Assembly (NCBI RefSeq): GCF_000004195.4
Contig: NC_030679.2
Location: 147,136,243 to 147,200,242, forward strand
DNA from: Xenopus tropicalis
Lineage: Eukaryota; Chordata; Amphibia; Anura; Pipidae
Reading direction: 5' to 3'
DNA: 64,000 nt
Shown: positions 40,101 through 55,100 of the stretch, piece after piece
Numbering within the stretch: position 1 is the first letter of the stretch
Layout of the letters: the number at the start of each line of letters is the position of its first letter
Notes under the pieces: generated by a model
Seen by the model: only the letters and a program-made list of their open reading frames with translations
What the model was told of the DNA's origin: nothing
Databases searched by the model: none
Made by a program: the position numbers and the translations under genes

Positions 40101-43100
40101 ACTGAGTATGCTCATGGAAGCAAGGGGAAGTTATACCTACCCCACAATCCCAGAGGGTATGGGTAACTGAGTGAGCTCATGGAAGCAAGGGGAAGTTATA
40201 CCTACCCCACAATCCCAGAGGGTATAAGTAACTGAGTGTGCTCATGGAAGCAAGGGGAAGTTATACCTACCCCACAATCCCAGAGGGTATAAGTAACTGA
40301 GTGTGCTCATGGAAACAAGGGGAAGTTATACCTACCCCACAATCCCAGAGGGTATGGGTAACTGAGTGTGGTCATGGAAACAAGGGGAAGTTATACCTAC
40401 CCCACAATCCCAGAGGGTATGGGTAATTGAGTATGCTCATGGAAGCAAGGGGAAGTTATACCTACCACACAATCCCAGAGGGTATAAGTTACTGAGTGTG
40501 CTCATGGAAACAAGGGGAAGTTATACCTACCCCACAATCCCAGAGGGTATGGGTAACTGAGTATGCTCATGGAAACAAGGGGAAGTTATACCTACCCCAC
40601 AATCCCAGAGGGTATGGGTAACTGAGTGTGCTCATGGAAACAAGGGGAAGTTATACCTACCCCACAATCCCAGAGGGTATGGGTAACTGAGTGTAACTCA
40701 TGGAAGCAAGGGGAAGTTATACCTACCCCACAATCCCAGAGGGTATAAGTAACTGAGTGAGCTCATGGAAGCAAGGGGAAGTTATACCTACCCCACAATC
40801 CCAGAGGGTATGGGTAACTGAGTATGCTCATGGAAACAAGGGGAAGTTATACCTACCCCACAATCCCAGAGGGTATGGGTAACTGAGTGTAACTCATGGA
40901 AGCAAGGGGAAGTTATACCTACCCCACAATCCCAGAGGGTATAAGTAACTGAGTGAGCTCATGGAAGCAAGGGGAAGTTATACCTACCCCACAATCCCAG
41001 AGGGTATGGGTAACTGAGTGTGCTCATGGAAGCAAGGGGAAGTTATACCTACCCCACAATCCCAGAGGGTATGGGTAACTGAGTGTGCTCATGGAAGCAA
41101 GGGGAAGTTATACCTACCCCACAATCCCAGAGGGTATGGGTAACTGAGTGTGCTCATGGAAACAAGGGGAAGTTATACCTACCACACAATCCCAGAGGGT
41201 ATAAGTAACTGAGTGAGCTCATGGAAGCAAGGGGAAGTTATACCTACCACACAATGCCAGAGGGTATGGGTAACTGAGTGTGCTCATGGAAGCAAGGGGA
41301 AGTTATACCTACCCCACAATCCCAGAGGGTATGGGTAACTGAGTGTGCTCATGGAAGCAAGGGGAAGTTATACCTACCCCACAATCCCAGAGGGTATAAG
41401 TAACTGAGTGAGCTCATGGAAGCAAGGGGAAGTTATACCTACCCCACAATCCCAGAGGGTATAAGTAACTGAGTGAGCTCATGGAAGCAAGGGGAAGTTA
41501 TACCTACCACACAATCCCAGAGGGTATGGGTAACTGAGTGTGCTCATGGAAGCAAGGGGAAGTTATACCTACCCCACAATCCCAGAGGGTATGGGTAACT
41601 GAGTGTGCTCATGGAAGCAAGGGGAAGTTAAACAACAGCATATACAGGATCTGTAGTATCAGATAGTTGGGCAGTGAGAACTAACCAACTGCATGGTTGT
41701 CACTCCCACAAGCTCTCTCTTACCTGGATCTGTTTGGACAGTTTATGAAAGGGCCCCACATAGGAAGACTTTGCCATTTCCAGTATCATCTTGATGTGTC
41801 TGACCCCGGGTTGGTCGAGCTGCTTGCTGATCCCAGTCAGGTCTGCGCATCGGTCCCTCCAGAAGTCAATTTCTTCCAAGGGACCAGAACTCTCCCCTAT
41901 CTCTACGGCTTCCTGGGCACTCAGAACCTCTTTGATCTGGCGGGTCCAGTGGACCATAGCAGCTGCAAGAAGCAGGATTTATTAAGCCCTCAGTGTAAAC
42001 CAATGGCAAATAACTTGGTCTGTTTAAATTGGCCAGGGCAACCAATCAGCAATTAGCTTTTACTGGCGTACAACAGACAGAGGCTGGCAGAACTCAGGGG
42101 CTCGGTTCTGAGGGAACATAACTTGTTAATGGGGGGGGGTTCACCTCTAAGTTAACTTTCAATATGTTATAGAATGGCTAATTCTAAGCAACTTTTTAAT
42201 TGGTCTTCATTTTCTATCTTTTATAGTTTTTTATTTTTTGCCGTCTTTGACCCCGGCAGCCAAAAAACTATTGCTCTGTGAGGCTACAATTTTATTTTTA
42301 CTTTCTATTACTTTTCTTTCTATTCGGCCCCTCTACTATTTATATATCAATTGCTTTGCCAAACCACTCCCTGGTAACTAAGGTAAATTGGACCCTAGCA
42401 ACCAGATAACTGCTAAAATTCCAAACTGGAGAGCTAATAAACAAAAAGCTAAATAATTCAAAACTTGAAAAATGAAGACCAATTGCAAAGTGTCTCTGGA
42501 TTATACTAAAAGTTGAACTCAAAGGTGAACAACCCCTTTAAGAGGGCATGGGGTACTTGGGAGTTGCCGGTGGCATGGGGTAAGTTGGTGCCGTGGCACG
42601 TTTCATTTACTTTCCAACCGCTGCACGAGCTCCTTGTCTTTCACAGCCACCTCCACGTCTAGGTGCAAGGCCTCGATGGGAATGTAGAGGACGGTCTGAC
42701 CCTGCAGCTTGTACCGCGCATCTGTGAAGCACATCATTGGTTAGCCGGCAACGAGGAAGGTTTGGCCATTAATAAACAATAGCCGGAACACTAGTGTAGT
42801 GACTGCCATTAGGGAGAAGACACACTGAGCAACTAGTAGCAGCTACTTTTCATAGCTACTAAACTACATTGCAGTAGACAATACTGAGAATTGCCTCTGC
42901 TAAAACACACATAGACATAGTTATCAGTAAATGATCAGCATTGTCTATTTTAGTAGCCACGACAAGTAGCTGCTACTAGTAGCTCCGTGTGTCTTCACCC
43001 TTAGCTAATGCTGTAGACCAGTGCTGTCCAACTGGCGGCCCGCGGGCCGCATGCGGCCCGCGACCCCCCTCTGTGTGGCCCCCCACCTGTCTGGCTGCTT

Positions 43101-46100
43101 TGATGGCTTACTCTTGTGTAAGCTTTAAATGGTATCAGTACTGAGATTAACTGGCCCCCTGCATGGTTCTCACCTCAGATTCAGGCTGTAATCCCTCTGT
43201 ATTGTTTAAACATGTAATCCCCTGTGTTGTTCACACCTTTTAATCTCTGCATTGTTCCCCCCCTGCAGTGTTCACACCTCAGGCTCAGGCTGTAATCACC
43301 CCCATTGTTCCCCTGTTCACACCTCAGGAGCAGTAGAAACCCACAAATAATCCCTGCACACTACAAAAAGAACATATACTGAGGTGGTACTGCAATTAAA
43401 AAGTTTTTTTAATATATAGTTATTGTGCAGACTGTAGGAGCATTGCCAGCATTGTGTCACTGTATGCTGCCTGTGTGTGCCATACACACAGGCAGCATAG
43501 GGCAAGCAGAGTATGGCACACACAGGCAGGTTAGGGAAGGCAGAGTATGGCACACACAGGCAGAGTAGGGCAGGCAGAGTATGGCACACAAAGGCCAAGT
43601 TTGGCACAAACCAGCCAAGAATGGCACACGCAGTGAAAGTATGGCACACGCAGGCAGGGTAGGGAAGGCAGAGTATGGCACACACAGGCAGGGTAGGGAA
43701 GGCAGAGTATGGCACACACAGGCCAAGTATGGCACAAACCAGCCAAGAATGGCACACACAGTGAAAGTATGGCACACAGGCAGGGTAGGGCAGGCAGAGT
43801 ATGGCACACACAGGCAGGGTAGGGAAGGCAGAGTATGGCACACACAAAGGCAGGGTAGGGCAGGCAGAGTATGGCACACACACAGGCAGGGTAGGGCAGG
43901 CAGAGTATGGCAGGTTTTTGCTGTACTACAACCATTAATATGGGTATGGTCATGTGATAACATGGGTGTGGTTTCAAGTGGGTGCGGTCAAAACTGGCTT
44001 CCATTATCGGCCCTCCACCACGTAGGTCGGAAAAATTCCGGCCCTCGGTACAACAGAAGTTGGACAGCACTGCTGTAGACAATGGGTGGCTTCAGGAGGG
44101 CTTTATTTAAACACAAGCTGATTAGTAGGACATTTTGGTGGGTCCTTGATGTGGCCATACATGGGCTATAGGGCTAATTTGATCGTTTGGCTCTAGGGCC
44201 AAAAGATTTGAATTATAACAGCGGGCATAGGTGCCGTCAGACCGAGGACTACATCAACAATCCAATGTGGTCCCCGATCTGACGGAAAATCAAACCTGCC
44301 CAATCAAGATCTGGCCAATTTTTAAGCCAATCAAGGGTCCCATACACGGGCAGATAAGCTGCTGAATTGGTCTAAAGGACTCGAACGGGCAGCTAAAATC
44401 TGCCCGTGTATGGCCACCATTAAACTGTTGAGATGCCTGCACCATCCCGCTATGGCTATGGGCCAGTTTGGCTTGTTGGCTGGGCCATCAATTAGATCAT
44501 AGTGTGGGCCTGTCGGGTTAGGACATCAACACCCATAAGGTCATCAACTGACTGATTTTCAAACTGGTCAGATATCGGCCTGAATGCCAGGGGCAGGTCC
44601 CATACACGGGGATATGTGGGCATCCCCCTGGCATTCAGGATGAACATGGCAGGGGGTTAATTTGGAGGAGTATCTGGCTGATACGTCACCTGTGAGCGCA
44701 GCCAGGAAGCGGTGCACGTGCGCAGAGAAGTTGTTGCGTATACTCTCCGGCCAGGTGGCGTTGCTGAATATGTATGGGGTGTACAGTCCGTTCATGAGTC
44801 TCAATAGGGCCACAATGGCCGTGCCTCGGACTGAGCCAAACTGCAGCGTTTCCTCCAGGTTGTCCGGCGTCAGGGTGGCCCCCTCCTTGCGGATGAAGTA
44901 CATTAACTGCTCCACGTTCTGAGTGAGAAAGGAAGGACACGTTAGCCGGCCAGAGTGAGTAGTGGGGCGGGGATATATTGGTACCCAGGGTGCTAACAAG
45001 TACATATGAGTGGCACTCCTGACTGCCACATTGTCCATCAGTTTATATGGGACACCTGTGCCATCCAGGAGTGGGGTTAGAGTTGGCATAAATGGGCATA
45101 TGCCTTGATAAAACATAATGGGGGTCATTTATCAACACTGGGCAAATTTGCCCGTGGACAGTAACCCATGGCAACCAATAAAATAGTTACAGTCATTGTT
45201 CTACCTGTTTCTGGCTGAAAAAAAGCTAATCTCTGGTGGCTATGGGTTATTGCCCATGTTGATAAATGAGCCCCAGTATTTCATTAATAAGTCAATTAAT
45301 ATAATTAATAATAAGTACATCAATATCCTTCTACCCTGTGTGTTTGTCTGATCCCCCTAAACACCTTAGCCTTTCTTCTGTATGTGCCAGGCAGGGAATA
45401 TTGGTATAAACTTTCCTCCCTAATCGGCTATGGGGGCCCAGGGGCATGTTTGGCCCCGGCTCAGGCCTGTGGCTGCTCTAATCTACTGTATGAATAAGGA
45501 GCGCTGCTTATGGGATAATTGCTATAGTCCTGATATTGAGAGCACGCGGGGTGGCGGGCAGCACGTGGGCACAACAACGCCATCTGTACCAACTGCTCAC
45601 ACCATCCACTCTGCCAATTTAACTTATTTGGACTCATTAGCGCTCGTTAGAAAACATCAGCCTAACAATGACTGGCTTCTTTATTACTGGCAGTAAGCTG
45701 TAATGAGACTGGGGACAAGCCACCTGTGACCTGAGAGATGATGTGCAACTACAGCTCCCGCTGCATGGGATAGCCTTTGGTTGTAACCTAGTGACCAGTG
45801 CCCAATGGCTGCACAACTGCACCAGGATACCCGTGTTATAGCAGGGAGTTGGGCTACGGGATATTGCAAGGATTTGTCCCCCCCCAATGCAATACAGTAA
45901 AATAGAAATACAGAGAATAGCCTTGAGCAGGGGAACAGCTCCAGCGCAGAAATAGTGGGAATAGTATTGGGGTGGGGGAGCAGCTCCATGGGGGAAACAG
46001 TGGGAATAGTATTGGGGTGGGGGAGCAGTTCCATGGGGGAAATAGTGGGAATAGTATTGGGGTGGGGAGCAGCTCCATGGGGGAAACAGTGGGAATAGTA

Positions 46101-49100
46101 TTGGGGTGGGGGAGCAGTTCCATGGGGGAAATAGTGGGAATAGTATTGGGGTGGGGAGCAGCTCCATGGGGGAAACAGTGGGAATAGTATTGGGGTGGGG
46201 GAGCAGTTCCATGGGGGAAATAGTGGGAATAGTATTGGGGTGGGGGAGCAGCTCCATGGGGGAAACAGTGGGAATAGTATTGGGGTGGGGGAGCAGTTCC
46301 ATGGGGGAAATAGTGGGAATAGTATTGGGGTGGGGAGCAGCTCCATGGGGGAAACAGTGGGAATAGTATTGGGGTGGGGGAGCAGCTCCATGGGGGAAAC
46401 AGTGGGAGTAGTATTGGGGTGGGAGCAGCTCCATGGGGGAAATAGTGGGAATAGTATTGGGGTTGGGAGCAACTCCATGGGGGAAATAGTGGGAATAGTA
46501 TTGGGGTGGGGGAGCAGCTCCATGGGGGAAACAGTGGGAATAGTATTGGGGTGGGGGAGCAGTTCCATGGGGGAAATAGTGGGAATAGTATTGGGGTGGG
46601 GAGCAGCTCCATGGGGGAAACAGTGGGAATAGTATTGGGGTGGGAGCAGCTCCATGGGGGAAATAGTGGGAATAGTATTGGGGTTGGGAGCAACTCCATG
46701 GGGGAAATAGTGGGAATAGTATTGGGGTGGGGGAGCAACTCCATGGGGGAAATAGTGGGAATAGTATTGGGGTTGGGGAGCAGCTCCATTGGAGAAATAG
46801 AGAGTATAGAGTTGGGTGGGGGAGCAGCTCCATAGAAGGAATAGAGGGAACAGAGTCTGGGTGGGGGCAGCTCCATGAAAGGAATACAGGGTAAAAAGTT
46901 GGAGTGGGGGAACAAATCCATGAGAGAAATAGTGTGAACAGCGTTGGTGTGGGGGTCAGCTCCATGGGAGAAATAGAGAGTATAGAGTCGGGGTGGGGGT
47001 GCAGCTCCATGGGAGAAATAGAGAGTATAGAGTCGGGGTGGGGGGTGCAGCTCCATGGGAGAAATAGAGAGTATAGAGTCGGGGTGGGGGAGCAGCTCCA
47101 TGGGAGAAATAGAGAGTATAGAGTCGGGGTGGGGGTGCAGCTCCATGGGAGAAATAATGGGAATATATTTGATTGGGGGGCAGCTCATGGGAGAAATAGT
47201 AGAGTATAGAGTAATAGTAGAAGAAATAGTAGAAGTATAGAGTTGGGTGGAGGGCAGCTCCAGGGGTGAGATAATGGGAACAGAGTCTGGGTTGGGGGCA
47301 ACTCCATGGGAGAAATAGAGGGCATAGGGTTGGGTGGGGGGCAACTCCATGGGAGAAATAGAGGGCATAGGGTTGGGTGGGGGGCAACTCCATGGGAGAA
47401 ATAGAGGGCATAGGATTGGGTGGGGGGCAGCTCCAGGGGAGAGATAATGGGAACAGAGTCTGGGTGGGGGGCAGCTCCATGGAAACAGTGGAAATACAAC
47501 TGGGATGGTGGGATTCTTTGCCGCAATGACTGCACATAAATGCCCCCGACAGTACATGCCCATAACACATTGCCTCGTGATTTGCTGCTAATTTTGTTAT
47601 GCCACCCAGCACAGGAGACTTGGTCTGCCCAACGATTCTGCCTTACAACAGCAACATGGAGGGCTGGAAATATTCCAAATATTGACAATAGCGCCATGAC
47701 TTATTGAGCTGAGCCTCGCATGTGCGTACAGTAAATAACTAACGTACAAATATGAGCGCCAAATATATCTCGTGGCACAACTGGGCGGCAAGTGAGTTCC
47801 ACGTTATCGATGAAAGCCTATTGACTTGCCTCCCACGGATCAGGAGCAGTGCATAATAAATTGCTTTTACCCACAGTGAATTATACACAGAAACACATTT
47901 CTTGAGGTGGGGGTGCACAGAGCTTGGCACTTGCGGGGGACACGTGCACGGGGGGCGCAGAGCAAGCAGTCAGGGAATCCGGCTAAGGGACTTGCATCCG
48001 TCATGTCCTTTCTGCTCCTCAGTGTGAAGCGAAGAAGATCATCTCGTGTGGAGACAATCAGTTCTAAATCAGGTCTGGGCATCTGCCGTCCCACCAGGTG
48101 TTGTTGTACTACAGCTCTCAGCACGCCACTGATCTGCCGCCACTTGCCAATAACAGAACTGTCAAAAACGTGACCCAGAGATCAAATAGGCATGAAAGTT
48201 AAGTTGGCAAAGTTATTTGAGGCATCATACAGTCACTGTAATGTGTCCGTTTCCCTAAGACTGGCCAGTGCTAGTCCTCTTTGGTTTATAGCCACCAGGG
48301 CCACTGAGTGGTGCATCAGAGGACTCTTATCCAAAACCAGGCTCATCTTATCTGGGGGTCACCTTCTGCATCTCCACTTTGCCCCACAAAGGGTCTCCAG
48401 GGTCTGGAGACCCTCTGGTGAATGCTCTTAAGCCCAGTTTGAAGTTTGTAAAAGATATGAAAGGCACAAGGTGGCTCTAATGAAGTTGGTAGCCATATTT
48501 GTTTTGGTTCAGGCTCCACTTTGAGGGCCAGGGTCTCTCTTTGTTTTTGAAAACATTGTTGACTCCGCCACAGTTCCAAGAATATCTGGGACATCGAAGA
48601 AGTCTTAACCCCAAATCTTGACCCTTATCCAAAACCAGGTCCATCTTTATTTGGGGTCACCTTCTGCATCTCCACTTTGCCCCACAAAACTGAAGCATGA
48701 CAGATATATCTGGGCTGTAGTAGGGACCAAGTCAGTTAGAGGTGCTGTGGCTAGAGCGCACTGAAGTAGTACAGGTTGGGACTGAATGCCAATGACTGGA
48801 GATGACTGGCCAAATAAGCTATGGCCAGTATTAAATCATGTCCATCTTTTGTGCCAACAGTTTCCTCATCCGCTAAAGTGGCATGTAGTAGTCAACGTGG
48901 TTCAACAGCAGTTAAAATCTTCAACTTGCCCAATCTACAAACACATGATCCCTGGTACATAGATATTAGGCTGGAACATCTACTAACATACCCGTAAATA
49001 GCACAAAACCAATTTTACTGGTGTATATGGCCAGCTTAACTAACTTCTACCTAGTTAAGTCAATGGCCAGTCAGAAAGGGTCTGGAGAACCTCTGGTGAA

Positions 49101-52100
49101 TGCTCTTCAGCCCAGTTTGAAGTTTGTAAAAGAGAGGTGAAAGGCACAAGAGGTGGCTCTAATGAAGTTTGTGGCCATATTTGTTTTGGTTCAGGCTCCA
49201 CTTTGAGGGCCAGGGTCTCTCTTTGTTTTTGAAAACACTGGCCATAGTTCCAGGAATATCTGGGACATCGAAGAAGTCTTCATCTCAAATCTTGTACCAA
49301 CTGACCTTTGAAATAAGCTTCCAGGTATACCTAGCACCACAGTATATATACATTCTCCCAAACTGTCCCTCTAGGGGTGCCCCCAGTGTGGGAACCACTA
49401 CTCCAGAGGTCTCGGAACGCGACAGCGGCATGACAGACAAACACGTGACTGCTGGTAATGCTGCGTTCACCAGGCGAGCTGATTAAAAACACTTCTTGTT
49501 CCAGTTTAGTTCTTTTGTTTTCGGATAACTTTTTAGGAGAAGTGCTTCATGAGCCCCCGACACCCACTCAACACTTGTTATTTACCATTTCCCAGCGTCT
49601 TGGCGCAGTAGTGGGCTTCTTGGAATCATTATTTTGAAAGGGTGGCATTTTACTGCACCGCTGCGACACCACACCTGGGCTGAATAGCTGCTCTAGGCAA
49701 GAAATCCCGTTGGCAAGAATTCCGACAGGGTCGACCCTGTTTTTGTAGCAGAGCAGCTGCCGATCCGAAGCACAACTTCTCTGCGGCGGGTGTTTAGTAA
49801 ATGTGGGGAACGAAAATAAATGTAGGGGCTTCTGGGTGAACCCGGACAGATGGGAATGGAGTCAGGTGCCCACGCTGAAACGTGCAGGTAAACAGTTGGC
49901 TCCTCGGGAGTTAACTTCACTTTTTCTTTAGCAGTTCAAGGAGAAATAGAGAGTTTTAAAGGCACTTAGTGTGTTACGGCTTTTTTCTCCCATAATTCCA
50001 GCATGACTGTGGCCCCCAGGGGGAGTTGCCCTGGATGCATCTGGGGTTGAAAGCTTCTATTGGTGGCCATACACGGTAAGATTTGCTTGTTTGGTGAGGT
50101 TGCCAAATGAGAAAATCTTTCCCCATATATGCCCACCTTGGGTGGTATCAAATAATATCAAGATGGAGTTCTGAAATCTGTCTGTTCCTATGATGGTCAT
50201 GGAACTCCTCGGTGACTTATAATATCCCTTTTACACTTTATTTACTATATATATATATATATATTGAAATAAACCCAAAACCCAATAGGGCTGTTCTGCC
50301 CCAATAAGGGGTAATTATATCTTAGTTGGGATCAAGTACAGGTACTGTTTTATTATTACAGAGAAAAGGGAATCATTTCACCATTAAATAAACCCAATAG
50401 GGCTGTTCTGCCCCAATAAGGGGTAATTATATCTTAGTTGGGATCAAGTACAGGTACTGTTTTATTATTACAGAGAAAAGGGAATCATTTAACCATGAAA
50501 TAAACCCAATAGGGCTGTTCTGCCCCAATAAGGGGTAATTATATCTTAGTTGGGATCAAGTACAGGTACTGTTTTATTATTACAGAGAAAGGGAATCATT
50601 TAGCCATGAAATAAACCCAATAGGGCTGTTCTGCCCCCAATAAGGGGTAATTATATCTTAGTTGGGATCAAGTACAGGTACTGTTTTATTATTACAGAGA
50701 AAGGGAATCATTTAGCCATGAAATAAACCCAATAGGGCTGTTCTGCCCCAATAAGGGGTAATTATATCTTAGTTGGGATCAAGTACAGGTACTGTTTTAT
50801 TATTACAGAGAAAGGGAATCATTTAGCCATGAAATAAACCCAATAGGGCTGTTCTGCCCCAATAAGGGGTAATTATATCTTAGTTGGGATCAAGTACAGG
50901 TACTGTTTTATTATTACAGAGAAAAGGGAATCATTTAACCATGAAATAAACCCAATAGGGCTGTTCTGCCCCAATAAGGGGTAATTATATCTTAGTTTGG
51001 ATCAAGTAGCTTTCTGGATAACGGGTTTCCGGATAACAGATCCCATTCCTGTACATCTTTCATAGCCAATGTGATGTTATTGAGTCAATGTTAATATGGA
51101 TTTTGGGATAGGATCAATGAAGTGCCTTTAGGACCCGTGTTCCCCGGCACATTGCGCTCTAATGCAGGCTAAGTGCAAAGCTTTTAGCCAGAGGGTCAAA
51201 ATGGCCTCTCAGCGGGGCACAGATTGGCACAGAGAAGAGCCGCTTTTCCCCTTGGCTGCGTACTGCCATCGCTTCCAGGTAAGAACACAAAATTGTCCTA
51301 AAAATAAACCTTTCCCCGCACCTCCAGCTGGAAAGTGCGCACAAAATGGAACAATCTCCACGGGGCTAAATGCAGAGCGGCGAGGCCCGAGAGGGAGGAG
51401 AATGGCAGTTAGCGGCGCAGGAGAGTGCACGCGAGGCCAGGCCAAAATTACACGTGGCCCCTTGTTCCTATGGCACCAGAAATTCATGTACCTTTACCCA
51501 GTAATCACCGGCAGAACGGGCACATTTAGTAAACAAGCCGTCCTGCTGGATCGCTATGGGGGCATCTTGCTGCTCGGGGAAGGAACAGCCAAGTTCCTTC
51601 TGTAAATAACATTGTGTTTTATTCCTGTTAAAGGAACAGTTACATGTAGGAACGTTTCCCTCGCACTGAGCTTTCTGTGAATTATTGATTTTTTATAGTT
51701 TTGGAATGATTTGCCTCTTTGCAGCTTTCAAATGGGGGTCACTGACCCCGGGAACTGTTGCTCTGTGAGGCTAAAATGTTATTATTACTGTTTCTTTTTA
51801 TTACTTATTTTTCTATTCAAGCCTTCTCATATTCATATATCAGTCTTTCAATCAAACTGCACCCATGTTGCTAAGGTAAATTGGATCCTAGCAACCAAGG
51901 GGCTGCTGAAACTCCAAACTAGAGAAAATACCCCCAGGTGGGGGGTCACTGACCCCGGGAACTGTTGCTCTGTGAGGCTAAAATGTTATTATTACTGTTT
52001 CTTTTTATTACTTATTTTTCTATTCAAGCCTTCTCATATTCATATATCAGTCTTTCAATCAAACTGCACCCATGTTGCTAAGGTAAATTGGATCCTAGCA

Positions 52101-55100
52101 ACCAAGGGGCTGCTGAAACTCCAAACTAGAGAAAATACCCCCAGGTGGGGGGTCACTGACCCCGGGAACTGTTGCTCTGTGAGGCTAAAATGTTATTATT
52201 ACTGTTTCTTTTTATTACTTATTTTTCTATTCAAGCCTTCTCATATTCATATATCAGTCTTTCAATCAAACTGCACCCATGTTGCTAAGGTAAATTGGAT
52301 CCTAGCAACCAAGGGGCTGCTGAAACTCCAAACTAGAGAAAATACCCCCAAGTGGGGGGTCACTGACCCCGGCAGCCAAAAAAACAATTGCTCTGTGAAG
52401 CTCCAGTTTTATTGTTATTCTTACTTTTTATAACTTCTTTTTCTATTCAGCCCCTCCCCTATTCCAATCCAAACTACTCTCTGGTTGCTAAGGTATTTTG
52501 GACCCTGGCAACCAAATAGCTGCCGAAACTCCAAACTGAAAAGCCACTGAACAAAAAGTGGAATAACTAACAAACTACAAATAATAAAAATGAACACCAA
52601 TTGCAATTTGTCACAGAATATTACTCTCTACATCATACTAAAATTTAACTCAAAGGTGTACAACCCCTTTAAGAGGGCGTGGCTGGGGTGGATCGGGGGC
52701 GTGGGCCTCATTTTACTTGTTCCTCCAAGGGGCCCATATGACCAACAGGTTGACCAACTGGAGGCCTTGGCGGGCAGGGCCCTGTTAAAGGGGTTGTTCA
52801 CATTTGCTTTAACTTTTAGTAGGATGTAGAGAGCAATATTTCAGACAATTTGCAATTGGTCTTCAGTTTTTATTAGTTGTGGTTTTTTTAATTATTTTGC
52901 TTTTTGTTCTGCATCTCTCTAGTTTAGAGTTTTAGCGGTTATTTGGTTGCTAAGGTTCTAATTACCTTAGCAACCAGGCAGTGGTTTGAATAAGAGACTG
53001 GTATATAAACAGGAGAGGGACATAATAGACCTAATTATTAAAAAGTAACATAACCAGCCCATACCCCATGTTAACATAAGGTTCTGTGCGGCCATTTTTG
53101 GCCCAGAATGTGAGTTATTTACTGAAGTGCCCCTGTGGGTTGGGCTATGAAGGACCAATGAGATTTTTCTACCTCAGTCATGTTGATCCGGTGCTATGGG
53201 TGTCTGTGTTACTCCATAACTCTGTCTAGCTGGGGGAGACTGACCCCTGAAACAGTGTAACACAAGGCAGCAGCCTGACAGACCTGACTCGCTGGGGGAG
53301 ACTGACCCCTGAAACAGTGTAACACAAGGCAGCAGCCTGACAGACCTGACTCGCTGGGGGAGACTGACCCCTGAAACACTGTAACACAAGGCAGCAGCCT
53401 GACAGACCTGACTGGCTGGGGGAGACTGACCCCTGAAACAGTGTAACACAAGGCAGCAGCCTGACAGACCTGACTCGCTGGGGGAGACTGACCCCTGAAA
53501 CAGTGTAACACAAGGCCGCAGCCTGACAGACCTGACTCGCTGGGGGAGACTGACCCCTAAAACACTGTAACACAAGGCAGCAGCCTGACAGACCTGACTC
53601 GCTGGGGGAGACTGACTCCTAAAACAATGTAACACAAGGCCGCAGCCTGACAGACCTGACTCGCTGGGGGAGACTGACCCCTGAAACAGTGTAACACAAG
53701 GCAGCAGCCTGACAGACCTGACTCGCTGGGGGAGACTGACCCCTGAAACAGTGTAACACAAGGCAGCAGCCTGACAGACCTGACTCGCTGGGGGAGACTG
53801 ACCCCTGAAACAGTGTAACACAAGGCAGCAGCCTGACAGACCTGACTCGCTGGGGGAGACTGACCCCTGAAACAGTGTAACACAAGGCAGCAGCCTGACA
53901 GACCTGACTCGCTGGGGGAGACTGACCCCTGAAACAGTGTAACACAAGGCAGCAGCCTGACAGACCTGACTCGCTGGGGGAGACTGACCCCTGAAACAGT
54001 GTAACACAAGGCAGCAGCCTGACAGACCTGACTCGCTGGGGGAGACTGACCCCTGAAACAATGTAACACAAGGCAGCAGCCTGACAGACCTGACTCGCTG
54101 GGGGAGACTGACTCCTAAAACAGTGTAACACAAGGCAGCAGCCTGACAGACCTGACTCGCTGGGGGAGACTGACCCCTGAAACAATGTAACACAAGGCAG
54201 CAGCCTGACAGACCTGACTCGCTGGGGGAGACTGACCCCTGAAACAGTGTAACACAAGGCAGCAGCCTGACAGACCTGACTCGCTGGGGGAGACTGACCC
54301 CTGAAACACTGTAACACAAGGCAGCAGCCTGACAGACCTGACTCGCTGGAGGAGACTGACTCCTAAAACAATGTAACACAAGGCAGCAGCCTGACAGACC
54401 TGACTCGCTGGGGGAGACTGACCCCTGAAACAGTGTAACACAAGGCAGCAGCCTGACAGACCTGACTCGCTGGGGGAGACTGACCCCTGAAACAGTGTAA
54501 CACAAGGCAGCAGCCTGACAGACCTGACTCGCTGGGGGAGACTGACCCCTGAAACAATGTAACACAAGGCAGCAGCCTGACAGACCTGACTCGCTGGGGG
54601 AGACTGACTCCTAAAACAGTGTAACACAAGGCAGCAGCCTGACAGACCTGACTCGCTGGGGGAGACTGACCCCTGAAACAATGTAACACAAGGCAGCAGC
54701 CTGACAGACCTGACTCGCTGGGGGAGACTGACCCCTGAAACAGTGTAACACAAGGCAGCAGCCTGACAGACCTGACTCGCTGGGGGAGACTGACCCCTGA
54801 AACACTGTAACACAAGGCAGCAGCCTGACAGACCTGACTCGCTGGAGGAGACTGACTCCTAAAACAATGTAACACAAGGCAGCCATCTGTGCCTATGGCT
54901 TGCTCCTTTACCATAAGAATTAAAAATGAAATGTTAATGCTCTTCTATGTGAGGCAAGAATGAATATGCAGGTATTGTTTTATCCATGGGGGGGAACCAA
55001 TACCCACCCTAAGCAGGAGTGGGGTGCTATAGCTGAGCCGACGGAGGGGCACAGGGTGGCTATAGCTTATCAGGAGAGAAACTGAATATACACAGTTAAA

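Noticed and set aside
43317..44082. Cys/Pro-rich minus-strand frames (168-188 residues)
   Set aside because: They sit over the 34-bp-type tandem part of a hAT-like element.
45637..47612. Minus-strand Pro/His-rich frames up to 569 residues
   Set aside because: Caused by the 45-bp array; several frames are open at once and the unit drifts without codon-like constraint.
47860..47930. Possible duplicate of exon 30 (PHLKKC similarity on the minus strand)
   Set aside because: Only about 20 bases (TTCTTGAGGTGGGG context) agree; the flanks do not align and no splice sites fit.
51711..52433. 240-residue plus-strand frame
   Set aside because: Lies entirely in a T2-type MITE with a 207-bp triplication (divisible by three).
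53174..54914. Minus-strand frames up to 463 residues
   Set aside because: A 62-bp array shifts through all frames; shared peptide strings in several frames show an artefact.
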